DNA of 64,000 nucleotides. It comes from Garcia nutans. Taxonomy: Eukaryota > Streptophyta > Magnoliopsida > Malpighiales > Euphorbiaceae. A model generated the notes under the pieces. It did no database searches, was not told the origin of the DNA, and worked only from the letters and a program-made list of their open reading frames with translations. Position 1 is the stretch's first letter. Each line of letters opens with the position of its first letter. The translations under genes were made by a program, and so were the position numbers. The stretch spans positions 1,736,001 through 1,800,000 of the forward strand of contig CANTUV010000012.1 in the NCBI GenBank assembly GCA_947685225.1, written 5' to 3'. Below are positions 58,633 to 64,000 of this stretch, piece by piece.

Positions 58633-59985
58633 ATGGTAAGAAGCAAGACTTTAGCCACAAAATTAAAGGGAAAATCAAAAGGTGGAGGATCAAAGGGAGA
58701 TGGGTCTAAAAGAAGACGCCAAGAAACATCTTCCTCTTCTTCATCTACACCATCTCCACCAACATCTCCAAGACCAAGCAGGTATCGTGAAATTCATTTT
58801 CAGGATGAAGAACAAAGGCAAAGGTACCAAACTTTAAGCTCTAGAAAAATTATTCCTTCCCGGTTTATTGATGGAAATGTTGTGAGAAAATTAGGATGGA
58901 ATAATGAATTGCTGAAAATGTTTACTGATATGCAATGGATAATGTTTGCTAGTATGTGTTTCCCTACTTATGCTGAATTAACCCTTGAATTCTTGAGTAG
59001 TTTTAAATTTTTTCCACCCAATTTTCAAGCTGGATTCAATGGGAGAGTGGAATTTAGATTGGGAAATCAAAATTATAATTGGCTTCTGATTAAGTTCGGG
59101 GATGCACTTGGATTATGCAATTTGCACGGGATACCTGGTAGAATGGAGGAGTTTGATGAAAATTCCACATGGACTAGATTAGGGGGCACGAGACGATTCA
59201 ATAGCAAAATATCTAAGGCCTCTAATTTTACGAAACCATTCTATCGGTATATTCATATTGTCCTAGCAAACACCATTTTTGGAAGAGGAGAGAGCCAAGG
59301 AAATGTAAATTTAAAAGAATTGCACTTCTTTTATTGTGCCATGGAGGAAAGAGTGTTTAATGTGTGTTATTGGTTTGCTAGAAGATGTGAGGAAGTGATT
59401 AGACAACGGAGTGGAAAAATTGTAATTGGGGGGATGATCACAAAAGTTGCACATTTTCTAAATATTAGATTTGATCACCTTGTCCCGATACCTGGTAAAA
59501 TTACAATTGATATGATCACTGTTTTGGCCATGCGGATAGCAAGAAAAAGAGGGAACCATTATGAGATTCTAGGGCCACCGGACGCAGATATAAACATTGA
59601 CATAGATGAGTTGTTTGGAGAAGGGGGAGAGTTTGATGAACCTGAAGATCAACCACCACCTCCACCTTTTGAGGCTGGTCCATCCGCACCACCACCATTC
59701 GAAGCCGGACCATCTGCTCCACCACCAAACACATTTGAATATATTTCTAACAGACTTGACTCTTTTGAAAATGAAATGAATCGCAGGAATGAAGTCTGGG
59801 AGCAATGTTTTGATAGCATGGAGCAACGGTTCGGAGGAGTTGAGCACGAGGTACGTACCATTTCTACTCATATGACGGGACTTAGTGAACAGTTCAACAC
59901 TTTCTTTGCTCAATTTGGACTGCACTACCCGCCTCCACAGCAACCCCCTTCGCCTGGTGATGACCCTGATACAGGCACCCACTGA
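58633..59985 (+). CDS. ATHILA ORF-1-like protein (3' ORF of the Athila element)
   Basis: 450 residues, uninterrupted, unlike pol. I choose the ATG at 58633 because the upstream part of the open frame is the palindrome/TATA block. It has a basic, serine-rich N-terminus (SKGGGSKGDGSKRRRQ, likely nuclear-targeting). A globular region follows at about 45-330 with YREIHFQDEEQRQRYQ, the R-F-ID-V-KLGW block and the FYCAMEERVFNVCYWFARR block, as in the plant ATHILA ORF-1 family. Next are a proline-rich repeat (two copies of PPFEAGPSAPP) and a C-terminal coiled-coil-like stretch. The family's function is not established. It occupies the env position but I see no signal peptide or membrane helix. Confidence 0.82.
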   Translation: MVRSKTLATKLKGKSKGGGSKGDGSKRRRQETSSSSSSTPSPPTSPRPSRYREIHFQDEEQRQRYQTLSSRKIIPSRFIDGNVVRKLGWNNELLKMFTDMQWIMFASMCFPTYAELTLEFLSSFKFFPPNFQAGFNGRVEFRLGNQNYNWLLIKFGDALGLCNLHGIPGRMEEFDENSTWTRLGGTRRFNSKISKASNFTKPFYRYIHIVLANTIFGRGESQGNVNLKELHFFYCAMEERVFNVCYWFARRCEEVIRQRSGKIVIGGMITKVAHFLNIRFDHLVPIPGKITIDMITVLAMRIARKRGNHYEILGPPDADINIDIDELFGEGGEFDEPEDQPPPPPFEAGPSAPPPFEAGPSAPPPNTFEYISNRLDSFENEMNRRNEVWEQCFDSMEQRFGGVEHEVRTISTHMTGLSEQFNTFFAQFGLHYPPPQQPPSPGDDPDTGTH

Positions 59986-61132
59986 GACAGTGTGATTCAA
60001 GTTTGGGGGAGTTTTCTGAATGTTTAATCTTATGCACAATTTGGTTATTTTTATATAAAGTTTAATTTGGTTACTTTTATATTTTGTTTAATTATTTTTA
60101 TGGCACTTTTCTGTTTTAAACTCTGTTTTTGGTTACTTATGGTTTAATTTTTGTTTTAGTATTTTTATATGTTCTTTTATATGTTAAAATTTGATTCAGT
60201 TAAGTTTTATTTCTAAAAGTTAAAATTCGGTGGAATAATAATACCTTATGAATTTTAATATTCCAAATGAGCTCTTCAATGCAATTAAAAGTGGTTCGTT
60301 ATTAAATTTTAGATTGAGTTTATATTTTGACCTAGGCTTAGAACATGTTTAAAAGAGCTTTTGAGGCGAAAAAGAATCAAGCTAGATAAAAGGGAAAAAT
60401 GATTTAGGCATTGTTTGGAAAGACAAATCCTTATATCCACCATATTTGAATATTGCCTCTAGTTGTCCCTTTTGAGCCTAAATTAATATTTTAGCTTGAG
60501 AATTTCTTGACACTTGACAAGCAACAAAAAAACCACCCTTTTCAAGGTTAACTATCTTTTGAAAAATTACTATGAGGATACAAGTTAAAAATAAAGAAGC
60601 TCCTAAAGATTAAAGTTTGGGGGAGTTTTGCATATATAAAGACAAAAAGGATATATAAAAATGATCCTAAGGTTATGACTCCCTAAAAAGAAAGGAAGGA
60701 GCAAAGCATTCAAAATTCCTCTACAAATTAAAAAAAATTAAAAAAAAAAGAGGAAGATACTTAACCTATTTTTATAAACCTTATTTTAGCTTATACCTTT
60801 TAGACCTCATTACAAGCCTATTAAAGACATTTTGATTTCCCTTAATCTAATGTGGTCTATTAGTGGAGAAGGCTCGATTAAGCATGCATATGATACTAGG
60901 ATATATATATATATATAAATTTGCTTATCTAAAATTTGATGATTGATTGCAATTAATTAAGTTCTTGAGTAAAGGAGGACAAGAATGAAGTAAGGTAAAA
61001 TTATGAAGCTAATTGCAACTTAAAGTTTTAAAACTTGGATTGTTTAAAATTTTGCATATAAACTAACATATAGAAAAATATATAAACTCTAAATTGCTTG
61101 AGGACAAGCAATAATTCAAGTTTGGGGAAATT
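59986..61132 (+). other. Athila 3' non-coding region with PPT-like copies
   Basis: Three purine tracts of the same type occur: CAAGTTTGGGGGAGTT at about 59999-60014, AAAGTTTGGGGGAGTT at about 60613-60628, and the true PPT at the LTR edge (CAAGTTTGGGGAAATT, 61117-61132). No coding sequence. A short (AT)n run lies at about 60899-60917. Confidence 0.8.
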
Positions 61133-62573
61133 TGATAGAGTGAAATTATAGTCATTGTTTTATGCAATTTTAACCTTGATTTTTAAATATTCTCCAATTG
61201 AATTTGATGATTTTTTATTATGTGAGTTAGAATTACACTTTGTGAGCATGGAAGACAAGGCTAAAGGTTTTTGATGATTAGTAAGGCAAAATGCAAGAAA
61301 AACAAGCAAAAATGAAGGCAAATCATAGGCCACGGCCGTGGCATCCAAAGGCCACGACCGTGGGATTCATTTCGCCACTGTCTGAGCTAAAAACAAGAAG
61401 AAAATAAGTTTGGCAGATTCATTTCAAAAGCCACGACCATGGCCTCCCAAGGGCCACGACCGTGGCCCACTAGGCCGACCTAGGTAGCTGAAAAGTTTAA
61501 CGAAACAGGCAGAATTCACACAGGCCACGACCGTGGCACTCCAAAAGCCACGACCGTGGCAATTATTTTATGATTTGTGAGCTGCAAATGTTGAAGAAAA
61601 ATTCACCAACCAAGACTTGTTTGAACCTTTTCCAGTTTTTCTCCACTAAAGAAGTTTCCAAGCACTCTATATAAACACATTTGATCCAAGGATTCAAGAG
61701 AGCATGCATGAAGAGAATGTGTAATAGATTAGATTAGTTTCATCCAAATAAAATTAGTATAGAAGTGTAAAATTCTGTTTCAAGGAGGAGCTCAAGATCC
61801 AAGTCAAGATCTTCTTCAAAGAAATAGAGTTTGATCTTTCTTGTTCCTTTTAAATTATGTTTTCATTTACCATTTTGAATAATTGTAATGTTTTTATTTC
61901 AATAATGAAGAACTAATCCTTTTTAGGGTTGGTCCCTTTAATTGAATTTATCATGGAGCTATAAATGTCTAATTGGTTAATTTAGTTATCCTTTGATTAT
62001 TTTGTTGTCTTTAATCTTAATGCTTTGATTATTTGGCCAATGATTAATTGATTTGAATTGTTGTGTGATGAAGCGAGAGTGGAAGCATGACATTAGTCCA
62101 CGGAGATAACAATCTTAAGTAAGTTTCTCACTTAGAGATAAGGTTAAACCCTTAAGAGGTTGATTCAAGATTCTCATAAAACTTAATGAATTGATTTAAT
62201 TATTTATGATCACGAGAGTAGACATAAGGATTAAGTCAATATTAGTTCTAGTACTTGAGAGAGACTTGAGCTTGATTTAGGAGAATCTAACCATTAATTG
62301 AAAGGAAAACTGAATTAAATCGATATCTTAGAAAATCCATGATAAATCAATAAAGGTGACTAAACCCTAAGTTTTAATCATAAGAAATTTATTCTTAATT
62401 TATTGTCATTTTAGCTAGTTAAATCATAAATTAAATTTGATTATCCAAATATTAGTCGATTTAATTGTTTGGTGCTTAGAATTAACCTCCTCGTGGGAAC
62501 GATACTCTACTCATCATTATATTACTTGTTAACGATCTGTGCACTTGCAGATAGTGAGGCTGAGTCCGCAACA
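61133..62573 (+). repeat. 3' LTR of the Athila element
   Basis: TGATAGAGTG...CCGCAACA, 1441 bases, preceded by the PPT GTTTGGGGAAATT (61120-61132). Palindrome pairs start at 61329 and the TATA box is at 61668-61675. Confidence 0.95.
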
Positions 62574-62578
62574 TGGAC

Positions 62579-63180
62579 CTAAGGGTAATTTTGGGTTCTG
62601 GACCCGAACTAAGAGATTTTAGGTTCTGGACCTAAGGATAATTTGGGTTCTTGACCCGAGCTAAGTTCTGGACTTAGGAGGAATTTTAGGTTCTGGACCT
62701 AAGGATAATTTGGATTCTGGACCCGACCTAAGTTTTGGACTTAAAAGAGATTTTAGGTTCTGGACCCGAGCTAAGTTCTGGACTTAAAAGAGATTTTAAG
62801 TTCTGAACCTAAGGATAATTTGGGTTCTGGACCCGAGCTAAGTTCTGGACTTAGAAGAGATTTTAGGTTCTGGACCTAAGGATAATTTGGATTCTGGACC
62901 CGAGATAAGTTCTGGACTTAGAAGAGATTTTAGGTTCTGGACCTAAGGATAATTTGGGTTCTGGACCCGATCTAAGTTCTGGACTTAGAAGAGATTTTAG
63001 GTTCTGGACCTAAAGATAATTTGGGTTCTGGACCCAAGCTAAGTTCTGGACTTAAAAGAGATTTTAGGTTCTGGACCTAAGGGTAATTTTAGGTTCTGGA
63101 CCCGAACTAAGTTCTGGACTTAAAAGAGATTTTAGGTTCTGGACCTAAGGATAGTTTGGGTTCTGGACCCGAGCTAATAA
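62579..63180. repeat. 67-bp tandem repeat built on TTCTGGAC
   Basis: About nine units of 67 bases, each with three TTCTGGAC words (contexts GGACCCGAGC, GGACTTAGAAG, GGACCTAAGG). Together with the stub at 51046 it belongs to the Tat-like element, next to its PPT. Units differ at a few positions. Confidence 0.9.
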
Positions 63181-63395
63181 AGATTTATTTATCTGCAAAA
63201 AATAATTATAGTGAGTAGCATATAAATTTTATTTGCAAAAAATTTAGCTAATTTTTATGCACATATCTTCTCCTTGCCCCCTGCGTGTAAAAATATTTTA
63301 ATAGTGCAAAAAATATTTATATACACGCAAGTATTTGAATGATTAAATTGAATGATTGAATTTACTGTTTATTTACTATGTAGTCACTGTTTATG

Positions 63396-63515
63396 CACTA
63401 TTTACTATTCATAGATAGTAACCTACTATTTATAAATAGTATCCTAAATAGTAGCCTACTATTTATAAATAGTAATTTACTATTGTAAATAGTAACATAC
63501 TATTTATCAATAGTA
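63396..63515. repeat. Cluster of ACTATT/AATAGT hairpins
   Basis: TACTATTTATAAATAGTA, a perfect 18-base palindrome, occurs at 63424-63441 and 63457-63474. Imperfect relatives lie at about 63403-63420, 63478-63494 and 63498-63514. The cluster lies 40-160 bases upstream of a TATA box. Confidence 0.92.
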
Positions 63516-63556
63516 AAATTTACTTTTTGAATTTTATTTTTTCTTTGTCGTTCCTC

Positions 63557-63564
63557 TATATAAA
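63557..63564 (+). promoter_or_regulatory. TATA box ahead of the ORF at 63658
   Basis: TATATAAA followed about 94 bases later by an ATG. The interval is CT-rich and lacks upstream ATGs, so it resembles a plant 5' UTR. Confidence 0.6.
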
Positions 63565-63657
63565 CGAACGATTTCTTCATTTCATTCACAGCAGCATCAT
63601 TAATTTCGTTCATTCATTACTATAATTCTTTCAAATTTAGCATATAGTTTTGAAAAA

Positions 63658-63786
63658 ATGCATACTTCAAGATCAAGAACTCATTCTAATACTGAGTTAT
63701 TGGAGTTTATTTGGCATCATGAAGATGAAAATATAGGTCTACTAGCCGGGATGCCGCTTCATCGTAGTTCAAATCAAAAGAGCACG
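63658..63786 (+). CDS. First exon of an unrecognised gene, possibly the antisense ORF of the Tat-like element
   Basis: 43 codons from the ATG at 63658, polar and charged (LLEFIWHHEDENIGLLAG region), ending at a good donor (ACG|GTAATT, 63787-63788) followed by a T-rich, intron-like stretch. The strand is opposite to the Tat-like element. Some Tat-lineage elements carry an additional ORF, sometimes antisense, between pol and the 3' LTR (family knowledge). The position fits, but I do not recognise the sequence, and the remaining exons lie beyond the window. Confidence 0.45.
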
Positions 63787-64000
63787 GTAATTATTTTTCT
63801 TCTTTTCTTTCTTCTTCTTTTTCTTCGTTTTTTGTGTTATTTTTTCTTTTTGATCCATTTTGTTTTCTTTTATTTTACTTTCTTTTGTTCTTATTATATT
63901 TTATTTTTTTATGTTTTATTTTTTCTATTTTTTAGAAAATTTAGAAAAAATATATTAATTTAAGTAGATAGAATAATGATATACTTACCTGGTGTTAACT

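Larger units (their letters stand above)
51117..62573 (+). mobile_element. Young Athila-type Ty3/gypsy retrotransposon, full-length
   Basis: 11,457 bases: LTR 51117-52557, tRNA-Asp PBS 52564-52581, gag, protease, RT, RNase H, integrase, an internal palindrome/TATA block, an ATHILA ORF-1-like 3' ORF, PPT, LTR 61133-62573. Both LTRs are exactly 1441 bases and differ at about six sites by eye (about 0.4%). The 5-bp target duplication is TGGAC (51112-51116, 62574-62578). Pol carries three nonsense changes and two one-base frameshifts, so despite its youth it could move only with proteins supplied in trans. Confidence 0.95.

Overview
The window looks like plant (eudicot) nuclear DNA: AT-rich, with GT-AG introns, one multi-exon receptor-kinase gene, and nested retrotransposons of plant-specific lineages (Athila, Tekay/Del, Tat-like, Ty1/copia, RTE LINE). 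The species cannot be named from the sequence. Only one host gene has a complete exon set, the LRR-malectin receptor-like kinase at 28853-42162. Almost everything else is mobile-element DNA, as expected of a heterochromatic or pericentromeric segment.

Layout. (1) About 490-11990 is a decayed endogenous pararetrovirus (caulimovirid, petuvirus/florendovirus-like) with movement, capsid, protease, RT and RNase H remnants, a 35S-type promoter and a tRNA-Met primer-binding site. Its N-terminal coding block lies at the right end, so the copy is circularly permuted or comes from a tandem array. A broken Athila-like Ty3/gypsy fragment (4160-8577) interrupts its RT. (2) 12008-15279 is a full-length RTE LINE on the minus strand with a 17-bp target duplication. 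(3) 15806 to about 28260 is an old minus-strand Ty1/copia element. A young non-autonomous LTR retrotransposon (20496-27477) with 3.07-kb LTRs and a 0.84-kb non-coding interior is nested in its leader. (4) 28853-42162 is the receptor-like kinase, 27 exons. The reading frame closes over 26 exons, but exon 5 has lost its acceptor AG and the kinase domain carries GFG in place of DFG. A 173-bp hAT-type MITE lies in intron 14. (5) 43273-43464 is a probable fragment of a KUP-type potassium transporter N-terminus ending in a CT-rich microsatellite. (6) 44665 to the window end is a three-level nest. A minus-strand Tekay/Del chromovirus (LTR 44665-46879, pol to 48800) is interrupted by a minus-strand Tat-like element (LTR 48801-50973, then a 67-bp tandem repeat). 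That in turn is interrupted by a very young plus-strand Athila element (51117-62573; 5-bp target duplication; LTRs differ at about 6 of 1441 positions by eye).

The observations most worth a second look are these. The Athila element has paired GCCACGACCGTGGC near-palindromes, followed by a TATA box, both in its LTRs and in a second internal block in front of its 3' ORF, so that ORF may have its own LTR-derived promoter. The non-autonomous element shares a 23-nt post-PPT segment with the Tekay element in the same window, which suggests its mobilising partner. The Tat-like element has telo-box motifs in its LTR, and a promoter with a spliced exon antisense to the element. The receptor kinase looks like a pseudokinase with a damaged splice site. 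A perfect 22-bp foldback marks the gypsy/pararetrovirus junction.
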